A DNA stretch of 64,000 nt from Toxoplasma gondii ME49 (GCF_000006565.2 NC_031473.1:620001-684000), one strand, 5' to 3'. Shown: positions 47,061 to 61,700, counted from the stretch's first letter. Notes: generated from the sequence alone by a model not told the origin. Made by a program: numbers and translations.

Positions 47061-49171
47061 AGTTGAGAGGGGAGAGCTCGTTCAGTAACGTCTATGGCTT
47101 CTTTCACTCGGCGGGGTAAAGCTGGGTTCCAGTTCTCTGAGTTGCTTTCGCTTCACCCGTCCACTCCAGAGAAGACTTCGTTCAGCTAAAAGTGTGGGAG
47201 ATCAAGATTCCACGATAGGAAGGCTCTTCCACGTCGGCTATGACCACCGGGTGGTGTAAGTCTCCGGAGCTGTTCGCATATGTCAATCGTAAACAACTTC
47301 GTGTGTCCGGCGCGTCTTTTTTTCCGCTTGTTTGCGCTAAACAAAAGTGACAAACACCTTGGTCCTGCCGTCTAACCCTCCGCGGCTGCCTGCACTTCAA
47401 GCAGCGACTTTCTGTTTTCGTTTCTCTCTCGGTGCGTGCTCGATGCATCTGCTACCTTTCTGCGCAGTTTCTGGCTTTTTGTTTCAGGTTTTTTCTCGCT
47501 TTCCGCGCTGGGTGTGACGGTTTCGCGCGGCCTCGCACGCCTGTTTCTGCGACGGAGAAACCTCTGTTCTTCCCCGAGTTCGACAGGGAGCGCATGCAAG
47601 TCTTTCCACTCGGGAGAGGACAACTCTCCGGAGGTCGATTTGTCATTCGTAGATCCCTGCTCGTGGGATGTCGTCCACCGCAGAAAGTCCGGAAAGGCTC
47701 TGATGGAGGAAGGAGAAACAACACAAGACACCTAAACATGCGCGTCGCTCGGGAGAGAGATAACCTAGGAAAAGTTACTTGGAGAAAAACGGTACGGTCG
47801 GCTGCAGCATCTGTTTCAGTGCACGCGTACAGATGTGTAACGAAGGAAAAACGCATGCATGCAAGGACGACATGCACGTTAGCAGATCTTAGGTAAAAAG
47901 CGGCACGACACGGAATCGCTTTGAATAAGAGAAAAAGGCAGTTTTCGGCAATTGTTAAACCTGCGAATCTGCAAAGACTCTTCTCGAATGTCGCCGCACA
48001 CTTGGGTTCGATGTGCAGACACCCAAGACGCTAAGCGAACACCTGCCATGACAAAAAGAAAGAACCAACGCGTTTCATCGTCGGTAACTGGCGAGGCGGG
48101 CGGGGGGAATCAAAGATGGCAGGCTTGTCAACAGGTATTCGCTGAGGTCGTTTGTTTCTCGGGAAAGGCGATTTTTTTTCGAATACGAGGAGGTGCTTTC
48201 TCCTCTCAACTGTGCGCTCTCGACGGCTGCACGCCGGTTTTCCTGAGGTTTCCCGCTCTCAGCTCGCATGGCTTACGGAAACTTGTTCCGAGGAATCTTT
48301 AAAAACACGTTTTTCTGTTTTGCTTGTCTTTATTAAAACCGAACTCAGATACTGGTGGAAAACAGTGGAGAAGGAAAGGGTTCTTTTTTCCCGTATTCTT
48401 TTCCTCTCGACGCGTCCGGCTGTCGGGCACTTCTCTTGAGTGACTCACACGAAAACCTAAATGGCCCGACGCGAAAGGCCGACACGGAAACTCAGAAAAA
48501 TTTCAAGACGAGTTTGATTCTGTGCATTTTAAGTACTGTTAATGAGACCGACAGATAGCAAAAAGGACAAGGATGCAAACAGAGTTAGGTAGACCTCTTT
48601 CATGCGAGCAAAGAAGCCGAGAGCTGAACTGTCAAAAACCATGGCTGAAATTATACATTGACCACTGCTGCTTTAACGAATAGTAGGTACATTCTTATAA
48701 TACGGTAATCGCAATACAGCACCACTTGAGGGAGGCTTGCCTGGGACACACATGCCAGCGATACATACCTGCTGTGTGTGTAGGCATATGAACGAGACTA
48801 CCAGATCACCATATTTGACGATCCTCAACGGGCGACTTATGTGTCAGAACGGGACAGGCAGACTCGGTAACCACGATCCATCAATATCGAGACACAGAGG
48901 TGCACTGAGTCTGACGGGTACGCCGATGTAATAATGTTGCGTACACTAACCGAATCATAGACGGTGACACAGATTTAGATCGACGGCCAGGTGGAAATAC
49001 CGCTAATTGCATGTGAGACGCAGAATCACCCGAGTTCGAGAGTTTGTCAGGTACGCCGCAACTCTTGGTCGAGTTTGGATTCCTGCCCCAGCCTTCCACA
49101 AGAAGCAAGTGGTGGGCAATTAGTTGCGATTTGAAACAAGAATACTGCGGTACCGGCTGGGATCGAACCAG

Positions 49172-49204
<33 letters not shown>

Positions 49205-50346
49205 GGCTGAGCTACGGAACCTGTGGACGGTTCAGCAAATTAAGTGGCAATGTTATGAGTGCAAAAAGTGAAATTGACCCGTAGAACATTCAGAAAACAA
49301 CGCTCTTGGAAGAGCTTTCTCTGAGGCAACAGGTATTGTCAACGCACCTTCCATCTTGTGGTGTCACGGAAGGAGAATATTGGACCATTTCGACCAAGTT
49401 CAGTTTGCGTGTGCAAATACACTTTGGGTTGAGTCCCGGACTCCAACAAACAGATCGGATATTGTTTTTTAAAACGAAGGCGCAGACGTCTTCCCAGATT
49501 AGTGTTCGACCTCTAGAAACAAATCCCCCTACAAAACATGGAGGCTGCACACTCTGCTCTGGCCATTGGTATCCAATATTGCGATGCTTCGTGTAAAGGT
49601 GGACTCCGCTCCCGAAAACTGTTTCCATAGCTTCACGGCAAGAAAGACTCTGCTGCGTTTGCGTGATGGACCGCCCTGCGGAAATTACCCTTCCACTGGC
49701 TTTGCCTGTTTTTGCCAAATGAAGCTTTTCGCTGTCAAGGTGATCTGCTGGTGCAGGGTGCCTCGGTTGCTCGCTCAGAGGTTGTGACAGGGACTACGGG
49801 AAAACACAACTCTCTCGTCCACACGAAAATGCCTCTTTGCTCCTTTTCATATGAAGTGGCTCTTTCTGATGCAATCGGTATGCCTCTTGCCAGAGGAGTT
49901 CCTGTAGAAATGGAAATCAATCTCCACTTTGCACTCCGCGACACTTTTTCGCCTTCAAAGCCCTGCGCGGGATCTCTACAACGAATCTGAGATCTGACAC
50001 ATATCAACAGCTTCTTTTCGTTCTTGATCAACATTGTGTTGAGTGCGAACCCTTTTCTTTCGTGATCACAGAGAATATTCCGCCAAAACTTTTCGATACA
50101 GACGGGCCACGTCATCGACCTTGTTAAACGCAGATCGGCACTTCGTCAGCTGCGGGTTCCTGTAGCGTCCAAGAGTCATCTTAAATCTCCGATGTTTCCT
50201 TCTTCCTTAATGTCTTCGATATCTGGTCTTCCGAAGATGTCCCCCAAAACAGAAAAACGCGTCTGTCAGGCCGCAGCTGCTTATGTTAAATCATAGTAGC
50301 GGCAGCAGCAGAGTGTTCTTGTCACACGCCGACCCTTCAGCGCTTC
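47061..50346. other. Intergenic DNA between convergent NEK-like kinase and SPEF2 genes
   Basis: Apart from the tRNA gene at 49148-49221, this 3.3-kb region shows only short ORFs on both strands. It should contain the 3' UTRs of the two convergent protein genes. No repeat array longer than a few units is present, unlike the flanking introns. Confidence 0.6.
49148..49221 (-). tRNA. tRNA-Asn (anticodon GTT)
   Basis: Read on the minus strand, the segment folds as a full cloverleaf of 74 nt including the discriminator: acceptor GGTTCCG with CGGTACC, D-arm GCTC/GAGC, anticodon stem TGTGG/CCACA with loop CTGTTAA (anticodon GTT), short variable loop, and T-arm GCTGG/CCAGC with loop TTCGATC. There is no intron and CCA is not encoded. 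The fourth acceptor pair is a T-T mismatch. The internal A box (TAGCTCAGCCGG) and B box (GGTTCGATCCC) needed for RNA polymerase III are present. Confidence 0.96.
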
Positions 50347-53300
50347 CTAGCCGTCCCTTTCAGGCTTCGGTGGCTTTTCGTTTATGACTGTTGCTTCTGT
50401 GCGTAAGAAATCTTTGACATCCCTTCTGATCGAAAGATAGCCTACGCGAGAGAGCATTTCTGCGGCTACAGAGGAACTCATGAAATCGAGGATCTGGACT
50501 CTCTCTTCGCGGACGGTTTCTGCTCCACAGATGTCTGCTTCCCGCCCGGATGCGCAGCGATCAACCAAAATAATTTTCTTCTGTAACTGCAAAAGCTGCC
50601 GAAATTCCTCAAAAGAGATTTCTGTGCAAACGGGGAGGGAACGCAAGGCCGGACGAACTCCCATAAACAAACAAGCTGTGTAAGTGTCTCGAACAGAAAG
50701 AAAGTCGGTGCTTCTCAGCTCTGCTGGAGAGCCAAGAGATTCGCGTTCGGTACATGCAGCCAAGAAACGCTGCATGCCTTCTCCTGGGGTTTTTCCTAGA
50801 GATAAATATCCCAGAAACCTTCGCATGTAAATCTGAGCAGGAAAGCAAGTGGGACGCACAGAGGTGTCACAGAACCCGTCAAAATGCTGTACGTGACGCT
50901 TGAAACTACGTGTGGAGAGATAAAGGCTCTCCGAAGGTGCACTTCACGGATGAATCCATCCGCTGACATTTGCACACATCTGCTTATATATATATATATA
51001 TATACATATATATGTTTACAAGTATGTGTAGATATTTGTAGGTATAGAACCTCTTCATATGTATCTATTCTACATGGACGGTGTAAATGTGTTTCCACAT
51101 GAACTCCCTGGTGGTTACTATAGGGGTCATACACCTTATTCATGGCTTCTTCGCGGTTCACTTTCAGTTTTCTCATCAGGTCACTCTATTTCCGTTTCGT
51201 ATCACTTTCTAATATCGCGTCTCTCGCGCAACGGTCCGTCTGGCGCCTTCCTGGTGTTTTTTCCGAGTGGATCGTTTTCGGAAAGCCCCTTCTTTGCGTC
51301 CTACTTTCGATTTTCGAGGATTTCTTCCCCCGTCGTCTTCCTCAGACTCGACACTTTGTAGCCGCGTGCATTTTACTTCCCGCGTCTGTTCCTCGTCCGA
51401 AGCCTCCCCGTTTACCGCTCCCGACTCTGATTCAAGGACTGCGTTCTGATCGCCTCTGAAGGCAGACTTTTCCCTGTTTGCCTCCCCGTCTCCTCCGTGG
51501 CTACCGACACCGTCAAAAGAAGGCGTTTTTGTGGGACAAGGGGCAACTCTCGCGCGAGTAAAGTTTCCATTCTGACAAGGCGCGGCGTTGCTAGTCGTTC
51601 CTGCGAGGCTGCTACTCTCTTCAGTTGCGGCACCTGAGCTCGGTAGATACCGTTTTGCGTTGGCATTCGTGTTGCTTGTGTTTGCGTGCGTGAACAGGTT
51701 CGAAGGAGAGACTGTCGAGGTGTTGCCTTCCTTCCAATATCCAAGTTCCTCAAGAAGTGCGATGTCTTCAGTGCATGAGCGTAGGTTGTGTTTGTTCTGA
51801 AAGGCAACAAACGCGTCAAAAAGCGCCTCAAGAAGATCTCGGCCCTGTGCAGGCACCTCGTCTTTGAACGGGTCGCACTGCGTCTCTTCCTCGTGAATCT
51901 TGCGTGCATCTTCCGTCGGAATCCAGTCCGAAAAGTCGAGTCGCAGAAACTCTTCCTTCGACAAAAACACCTCCAGAGGAGATGCCTCGAAGGCGGGGTT
52001 GCCGCCCTCGCGCGCTGTGCACACGCGCCCTACTGAGCTTCGCAGCTGAAGCAGAAATCCCGAAAACACAGCGTAAAGCAGGGAGAACTCGTGGCTGAAA
52101 AAAATCCGCGACATTATAAAAAAGGCAGGCATGAGCAGACACTGTGCAATTTCACTTGTGGAGGGACAGGAGGTAAGCAGGTGCGGCGGTGAAGCGAAAT
52201 GGCGGGAACATACAGCGAACAAGATGCGGTGAAAGTGATCGGAGTGGTAAAACGCATCAAACGCGCTTTGCTATAGACGCCACTGCTTTTCTCCCCTTTC
52301 TTCACGTCCTCGTTGGCCTCTGTGACACTCTTCGAAGAGAAGATGGTACAACCAGACTACTGCCGGCGCCTCTTGTCTCCTGTAACTCCTGCTTCGTAAG
52401 ACGCTTGCTACCCCGTTTAATCTTCGTGACCTGCTATCCGTTGCCTTCTCCCCTTCGAAGCCTTTTTTCTCTTCTTGGTCTGTCGCGTTTTTCTCCTTTT
52501 CTCTGGATCCGATTCCCCTGTTTTCGTACCTGCAGGAGCTGTCGCTCTGACGGCCATCCGCACGCGCCGAGCGCCAGGGAGAGTAGGAACTCGAGCGGGT
52601 CGATACATCCAGAAGAAACGTCAAAATAATCCGGAATGAGACTTAGTTGAGAAACTGGAACCGTCAGCCAGGACCGCGGCAAACGCGGAGTGCGAAAGCA
52701 CTTCGAATGCGTCAGCCGCCTCAAGAGAATTTCCTGACGCGAGACAGGGGGAGGGGAGCCCGCAGAAAAAAGCATTGCCTCAACCATCGGTGAACGACTT
52801 TCTACAGACAGGCACATCTGCCGGTCTTCACACTTCTATATAGTCACAGAACTGGAAAACTATTTCCAAGAAACTGACTGCTATACACGTGGAGTTTCCT
52901 CCTCTTCAGTGTCTGTATGCTCAACTGGTTAGAAACACCTTCACATGCATTTGTGGAAGGATTTTTGGAACTAGGCGTGCAAAAGGAAAGACTTCGAAGC
53001 ACACTGCACGCGTCAAGAGTGCAGCCCATCCTGCCGACAGAGCGGGCTTTCAGAACTCCGCAAAGAACGCACAACAACTGCCAAGTTCAGCAGACCCTGA
53101 GCTTCATGAGCCAGCTTGCTTGAGCCGACGTCACTTGCACCCACCACCAAGGAAAACGAAAACCACGAGAAATGCACTCCAATCTATAAACACAGCACAC
53201 AAATGCATTGCTGTCGAACGCGCGTTCACAGGCGCGCGGGTGAACGAACTCTATACGCGCCCAGGCAAATACAAATGCCCCTGGATATTTCGCTCGTTCG

Positions 53301-55706
53301 GCCAACGCCTCTGTGTGCACCCAGACCTGCATGTGCAGAGCAACGCCCATAGGATGCGTAGGCAAATGCATGTCTTTTTCGAGGATTTCCACCGAGTGTT
53401 GAGTGCGTTACCCGAAGCGCCATGGTTGAAACGATGCCGTTGGTCGTCACTTGCTTCAAATCCCAAACAAATTCTTGGATTTGCTTCACAGTGAAGATGT
53501 CATCTGGAATCTCCGCAATGCGCAGCGGAGGAAGCGGTTGCGTCGGCGGACAAAGAATTGCATTCGGGTCGAGACGAAGTTCAGTCCCTGTACACACAAA
53601 AATGCGTTGCCAACTGTATCTCTCTTCTGCCCGTCTCTATATCTGTATGTTTCTATCTATCTATGAATCGACCTCTCTCTCTCTGTATATATATATATAT
53701 ATATACATATATATATACATATAGATAGATATTTATATTTGTATACACTGGTGCATGCACCCTTTTTCGTCTGCTTTCCTTGGGAAACAGTGTGTGGGTG
53801 AAGAGGAGTATTTCGATATGTATTGTTAGTGGTTTGTGCAAAATGGAGGGGGAGGCGGGAGCCCACTCACAACCTTGGTGAAGCAGGGAAACTCCAGCAT
53901 GCATGCACCTTTGTGTGTGACCTGGGACTGCACGCTGGCTTCTGCAGTCTCTGGTTGTGCAGATGCATATGGACAGAAACAGATCTCCGGAGAACGATTG
54001 CCAATGGGGGGGGGAGAAGTTTCGGACACAGATCGATACACAACACAAGGCGAGGAAGCAGCCTCCACGAACATTTGTGCTTGCCTTCAAAGCCTTGCGT
54101 CTCTGCGTGCATGCATCTCCGTCCAGGTTTATAGGTATCCGACACCCGTACATACTTTGGCTCATAAAGACAGACACAAGTATATACACCTATATGCGCA
54201 TAGTTACGTTGCGGTTTCATTTCCGTCCACGGTTCTGATGAACTGTGTCACAGGTCTGTGTTTTATGTACAAAGATGTGCAAGAGTAGCACTGTGTGTGC
54301 ATGCACTAGCGTCGTTGCGCGTGGATCTCGCACCTGCGAGTTCCATGTAATATGGCACCGGCCTCTCGTTTTCGATGCAAATTTTGAGGCGATCTGTCAG
54401 CGCTTTCACGGCTGCATGCTCTGCTAGACACTTTCCGACAATCCAGTCGTCCATGCGAGCGAATGCGTCGCTGCATGCGCTAGCTGTCTCGTGGAGGCGC
54501 GCGATGCCCCAGACGCAGGCCTTTCGAACGCGCCAAAGCAGCTGCAGCTGCAGCTCCAAGCGCAGATGCTGCAACTCGAAAAACAAACTGTTTACAGGCT
54601 TCTTTACCTCCTCTTTCACAGCTCCTGCCAGAGGGGAACAGTCGCGAAAACACAGAAATAACAGGCGAGAACAAGAAACGGCACAGCGAATGAAGGGGAG
54701 AGGAAAATGGAGAGCAAAAAAAGAGATCAGAAGAGAGCAAAACGCAGAGAAGGGACAAGAAGGCAAGCGGCGCCAGAAGAAGAGGAAGAAGGAGAGAGAA
54801 AAGAGAAAGACACACGGAGGAAGAACGATATGAGGAAGGTGTCAAACGAAGATCAGGAAGGAAGAATGAGAAACTGTTGGAACAAAGGACTATGAAAACG
54901 AAGAGGGAAAACGTGAGGACGGCAAGGACTAACGCTAGTCGAAGAAAAATACACCTCTGCCTCGTCTACTGATGAATTACTTCCTGCGTCTCTTGTATGT
55001 CCCCTGTCCTATCTTTGTGACATCTGTTTTTACAAAAGCACAGCGAGATATCATTCACCCCAGATTCGTCTCCGGTCACCACACTCCTCGAAAATGAATA
55101 CGCTGTGTAAATACATCGACGATCCTTTGTTGGCGCAGTGTACACGTAAACGTGAGTCTCTCCGTGTAGATACACTGCTCGTGCATGTAAAGGTATAAAC
55201 ATATAGAAAAATGTAGAGACAGATATAAAATTGTATAAACAGATGTATGCAGGGATATATGTAGATAGATGGACATGAATGAACCCCCAGTCTATACAGA
55301 TATGTATTTATACATGCGTATGTAAACACACGTATGAATATATATATATATATATATGTATATATAATTGTATATAAGCATATGCGTAGATAGATACGAA
55401 TGAAATGGTTGCTTTTGCGACTGTTGTTTTTCGTTGAAAGAGGAACTGTATACTCACGTGCCTTCGTCGTCTTTTTCTTTTCAGACTCCTGCAGGCTTGG
55501 GATGTAGTCCTCGAACTCGGAAAGCGGAATAAGGCATTCCCGTGCCTTCGCTTCGAAGGCCTGAAAGAATTCAACGCATGCATGCAGACAGACCTCTTCT
55601 CTCTGAACGGCCATGACACAGCAAACACAGAGCACGCGAATCGACGCAAATGCAGTTAACGTCTCACTCTGCCGCCATCTCTCTCTGTGTATGTATATGT
55701 ATACAC

Positions 55707-55743
<37 letters not shown>

Positions 55744-56456
55744 TATATGTATATGCTGATGTATACATCCAGACAGATATGTCATGGAGCTGACTGAAAC
55801 TCGCAAGCCTCCGATCATCCATCCACATGCATATACGTGCATGTCTGCAGATAGAGATATCTGCGTAGAGCGAAGTCCATCATGAATATCCTGCGAACGT
55901 GAAGCGTCGTTTTCCGTTCGACGAGAATGTCGTCTTCTTCTCCCATATGTGAGGAGGATGTTGGGCTCTCTTTCTTGTTTTCCCTCTGTTCTTCCTTTTT
56001 CTCTGCGTCTTCTCTTTTTCCTCTGTTTCGCTTCTTTTGCCATTTTTCTCTCTTCCCCTCCTTTCGCGTCCTCTTTGCTTTCTCCTTGCCAAAGATCACC
56101 TCGAGGAGATGCGCCTGCCATATTTTCGCAGACGGAGGCTCTGCAGCGCCGTCCGGGAGCGCGCGAGGAAAAAACGCACAGACAACCTGCTGCGCCACTG
56201 CGAGCGAAACTTCTCTCAGTGCATGCGCGACATCTGACGTCTGCCGCCTCTCAGGCATGCATGCGCCCATCACGTTGTAGTACGCGTCAGTCACAAACCG
56301 CTCGAGTGCCAGGTACCTACAAACAAAAGATCAACGGAGTCTCAACGACCATTTACCCCCAAACATCTTCGAATGTGCATCTACTATATATATATATATA
56401 TATATATATAGGGGTCGGCATGCCTGCTTTACTGTATCTCACCAAACAGATACATA

Positions 56457-56491
<35 letters not shown>

Positions 56492-58684
56492 CTGCATGCA
56501 CAGAGAGATATCTCTGTAGAGTTTGACTCTGTATCCTGCCATATGTGGAGGTGGCTTGATGTGCGACTCTCTGATGTCAGCAGATTGTCCACGGTTAGTA
56601 GATCTGCTGAAAGTCCAACACCCGCGCCAGTTGTTGATTCAGGTGACCCTGAGGGCACCGGAAGGAGAGCTGCAAATGCAGATTCTCTGCGTCCGTGTGG
56701 TTCTGTGTCGGCGCATACGCACGAAGCTCAAGACGAAATCTCTCCTCACGGACGCGTGCTCCTACACATATATGTATACATATATATATATATATATATA
56801 TGCAGTTGAAGATAAGCATGCGCATGCATGCTTTCTTTTCGATGCATGCGTGTAGAGGGCATGCGCGGAGACTTGCCTGCGGATTTCTGCATCAACGAAG
56901 GCTTCTGTCTGGACGGCGAGAACTTGGCAAGTTGTTTCAATCCACCCCAGTTCAGACAGTTGTTTGTGTTCGGCTACAGCATCGCAGCGCCGAGCGTCGA
57001 TCTGCTGCCAGAGGGCGTCTGAGAGGTCGTCCACTTGTTGGTGCAATTCTTCCTGAGAAGAACAAATACGACAACACTATCTTTGAACCAAGTGAGTCAC
57101 CCTCATTGCCTTAATGCCTGCACAGATACGTAAATACAAATAGGCATATCTCTCTCCCTCTATCTATAACCATGGACGTTTCTCTCTAGCTTCGTATATC
57201 TATCTATGTCTATCGACCGATCCATCCATGTCTATGTCTATCTATATCTATCTATCGATCTATCTATAACTGTCTATATCTATATATCGATCTATCTATA
57301 TCTATATATCTATCTATATCTGCCTATTTGCCTATCTATGCATGAACTCTTGTTTACCCACATGCAGAAATACAAAGATATTTGTGCAAGCGACGTATGC
57401 ACAGATTGTTTTGCAAACATGCGTAGATACATGTGGAGTTTGGTGTTGTTGCCTGCGTAATGAGCAATGAGAACTCGCGCTTGAGTGCGAAGATGCACTG
57501 TATAAAATCTCAATCGTTTTTGTCGACCCGTGTCTCTAAGGGGGAACGCGCTGCTGTTCCCAAGAGAACTTCATAACTTTCTACAATCATATCTCTGTCC
57601 AAATATATATAGGCATACTACCTGCATATGCTTGCACAGTCCTTCTCGCATCTATTTATCTAGATATAGTTGGGCAACTGCGTTCACATCTATACATGTA
57701 TTTGTACACATTTAGATACATGTGTACATATGGAGTTAACAGGTTTGCGTTCATCGCGGACCTGACCTCCGCTGTTTCGTTTTTTTCACTGAAGCGTGGA
57801 GACAGTTGTTTCATGCATCTTTGAGTGTTTCTGGAGTGTGGGTTGGTTGCTTTCAGGTTTGTTTTAAACGCCAGTTTAAATGACTCGTCTGGACTTTTAG
57901 GGAAGATGCTTTTGTCTTCTGGGCGAACCTTGACTTCCTCGAGGCGCAGGCTGTGGTGGAGTTGCGCAGCGAAGGCGTTGTAATCTTGAAGAAAGGCGTC
58001 GACGAGCTCTTGCTTGTTGTCTGGACTGTCCAGCAAGTCGACAAAGTGAATTTGCAAGTCGACGAGGCTCCGACTGATGTCATCTCGCACGCGGCGGTGC
58101 CATACAAACAACTGAAGAAAAACAACACAGCCATCCGTTTTCTCCACATGTTCCTCTCTACAGCGCTCCCCGTTCAACCGCGTATGAACGCCCGGTCACT
58201 CTCCCATGTCTCCCATACAGAGGCGCCGATACACATGCATATATACGTATGTATATACAGACCTCTCTACATCCGTGTGCTTGCTTGAGCTCATCGTTTG
58301 CGTCACGGGTGAAGCTAATATGGATATGTCCGCAAACAAAGAAGTAGACGCATGAAAAAACCACATAGAGACTCGCATTCACACATGAACAGGAATAGGT
58401 GGATACCTACGCCAGCGTCTATGCAGATTCAGACTGATTTCTCTCGTAGTGGGGAAGACATTTACATACAGAGGAAGTTTGAAGAAAAATACATCTCTGC
58501 AGTGAGATCCGTCCTCGGGGATCGAATCGACAAAAGGCCTCTCTGTCAGCGTGATAGCGTTAACCGTACAGGCAGTGGTATTGTGCAGAGATGTCTCCTC
58601 ATATGGACATATCTTTATCCATATCTGTATCATCGACACACACATCTAGGAACAAGTATCTGTATCTATCTATCTATCTATCTA

Positions 58685-58722
<38 letters not shown>

Positions 58723-61700
58723 CATGCATACACAGACCTATATGCATATGCATACATTCACACGCGTATGTATGCATGCATCTATGTAAGTGGACGCCTT
58801 GGGATTCGTTTCTGAAGGGAGAAACACGAACAGAGCAACGAAAGAGGAGACGCAGTTGGTCCACGGCACAACGAATTGACGGGGGGAGTTCTTCTTTGGT
58901 GAAACAAAGGGCTGTTCAGTGTCTTTTTCGAACCGTCGGACGCACCGTCGACAGGCTGGACGTGTAGTCTTCCTGGAGAGCTCTCCACTCAGCTAAAAGC
59001 AACTGTTTCACCGATTCTTCGAGAGGCTCCAACCGCTTTCGCCAGAGCTGACTTTCATCGAACTCTGACGTCGAGCTCGAGAAGACTGATGCACGCAGAG
59101 CACGAAAAGAAAAAAGGAGCGAATAGTCCAGAAAAAGTCAAAGCTCTTTTCTCTGCGCTACGCCTTCTGCTTCTTTCAGCATGCGAGGACGTCCCCGCCC
59201 TCTCAGGAGAAGAAACGTTTGCCTCTTTTGCATCTTTGCTTCCTTCCCTCATTTTCGTCTCCTTGGCGTTCTACGCGACGGATTCCTTCTTCCCTTTCTT
59301 CCCCTGATTCTCTCTCTGATCGATCCTTCCTCTTGTCTCCTTTCCGAGTTTCTTCGGGTCTCTTCTCCTTTCTCTTCTCAGTTTCTTCTCGCCTTTCCTC
59401 CTGCTCCGCCCACCTTCTGGAGGCCGTGGAAGCGGCCGCGGCGAGAGGCAGCTGGTGTCGGGAGGCTGTTCCTCGGACTCTGAAAAAAACACAGGGAAAA
59501 CAGAGGGAGGAAGAAGAGCGAAGCAAAGCAAGTGGGCGCCCTCACCAAAGTCTCAGACAGCATTACTTATGCACCTTTCACTTCGCTCTCTCGCCAGCCG
59601 CGACCCACCCGAGACACTTGGTGTGGATCGACTGGAGTCGTTTGCGCCAGCCAAGAAGAACCGCGCCTCCATTCTGGGGACCTGAACTATCTTTGTGAGC
59701 TTCTAGGAAGAAACGCGAGAGACTGGACGTCACAGGAGACAACTGTTCACATGTCCAGCTTTTTCGGCATCCGGCGCTTCAGAGTTGAAGTCGGTGGCTA
59801 CCCCACCACCACACTTCGCGGTGCATGTGCGTCTTTGTTCGATTCCTCTCCCATGAGGACTTTTTCAAATCGAAGATCTTTCTGCTGCGTTGCTGCTTTC
59901 CTCGTTCTGTCTCGGTGCGACACCGAAGCCAATGCTTGCAGCCTCAGTGGTTTGCGAGGAAAGCCTACCGCAGCGATGTAGAAACGACTCACAATGTGTC
60001 TGTCCGTGGGCGGACAGTCAAGAGCTTCGTGCAGACGCTGTTTGCGCTTTCAAGAGGCGCGAAAGAAGGAGCGAAACGCAGGAAGGAAAAACGCGTGGAA
60101 CGGCTCTCACCCTCCAGAAGCCTTGTGTCTTCCTTCTTCTCCGTCAAAGTCGCCTGAGCTTCCCCAGAATCTGCATGCGTGTCGAGTTCGAAGTCTCGGC
60201 GTTTCCGGGCAAGCAATGCCTCAATCTGAGACAACAGCGGAAAAGCTCCATCCAAAGACAGTGAATAACGCCGACAGAGAAACAACTGTCGACGTGCATG
60301 CAGGCGTCTGCACCCTCCGCGCTAAACGCCTCTGTCGATCTCCGGATACCACTTGGTATCTGCTTCCTGCTTCCTACACCCACCTGTCTACACACTCGTC
60401 TGCAGGCCTAATGAGAGGCACGTTCTCTGTATATCTATCTACCTATATATCTATAAATATATCTATATCTATATCTATCTATCTATCTATATATATATAT
60501 ATATATCTGTGTATATACCGTATGTATACCTGTGTCGACATGTAGAGTATCGATACCTGTGTGTATGTACGTGGGCTCACTTGTGTACCTCTATAAGTAT
60601 AGATATCCCTGTGCAGGCACTTGAGTATCCGCTTCTTCACACGCATACAAATGCACATATGGACATGTTCACCCTGAAGCATCCAAAGAAAATTTCCAGT
60701 TGCCATGGCTGTGCCCACTAAAAAACTGCATGCAAGCCGCATGCACTTGCATGTGCACAGATGCACAGTGTCTCCGCTCTTTTCGGAAATACAGATGCAA
60801 AGGAATACACCTTCAGACAGCTCCATGTACACGCACACTTGAACGTTGAGACCGAAGACCGAGCACAGCCTCGACATAGCGGATGTGATGAGCACAGCCT
60901 CTAGTCTGCCTCAGGTGATGAGATGAGATATGCGTGCATACGACCATAACCTGCATTGCCACTGAGACGAAAAGCCTTGCCAACGTTTCGCAAGCGCCTC
61001 ACTTTTTCCGAGGCTGCAAGAAAAAGCTCATTTTCCGGCTTGGGCGGCAGCGCGAGGAGACGCCGTTGCCCCTGCAGGAAAGCGAAAAGGAAGCCATGAC
61101 AATGACACTTTACTTGAAGGAACAAGAGAGTCGACGCATGTCCTCTACAAGCGCGGATGCATGTTCTGTGACAGAGCCAAAGTCGCTTCTAGAACTCGGA
61201 GAGAAGACAGCAGGTTGATGCTGAGAGAGCGAATTCCATACCGACCGGTACAAGAGAGAATGCCCTACAAAGACGGCATGAAAAGAAGGGAGAGGAATAC
61301 GCTACATGCATGCACATATGTCTAGTTTGCATGTCATAGATACGGATATTTCTCAGCATAGATCACATGCTCCACGTATACATATATATATATATATATA
61401 TTTGTATGCATGTGTATGTGTGATGCATGTCTTAGGCATATAAACACTTGCGTGTGTGCACATGCTTTTTGAATGAATATCTATATCTATCTGTATGCCT
61501 ATATCTCTAGATATGTTAAGGAGTGTATTTTGGGGTCGATGGTTTGTGGACCAGATGGATGAAAACAAAAGCAGTTGTGCTGTCTTTAGAGTGTGACATT
61601 TTCTCCTTACGTCAGGAAATCCGAAGCGTTCAAGGAAGAGCTGCGTCACCTTTTGCTCGATCTCAAAGTGGCAACACTCATCTGCAATGGAAATCTGCGA

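Noticed and set aside
51828..52142. Alternative SPEF2 frame entered at the acceptor near 52099
   Set aside because: It gives a short Arg/Ser-rich peptide ending in a stop, whereas entering at 52045 gives a long frame with family-like content (VFLSKEEFLRLDFSDW) in the correct phase.
55815..56099. Lys/Arg/Glu-rich extension of SPEF2 exon 56100-56316
   Set aside because: A gtgatc donor at 56100 gives phase-correct joining to the next conserved exon; the extension is purine-rich low complexity ending in repeats. The donor is weak, so this is a preference and not a proof.
57196..57335. Regular short repeats considered as a CRISPR-like array
   Set aside because: The units are tetranucleotides without spacers in a eukaryotic intron; this is an ordinary microsatellite.
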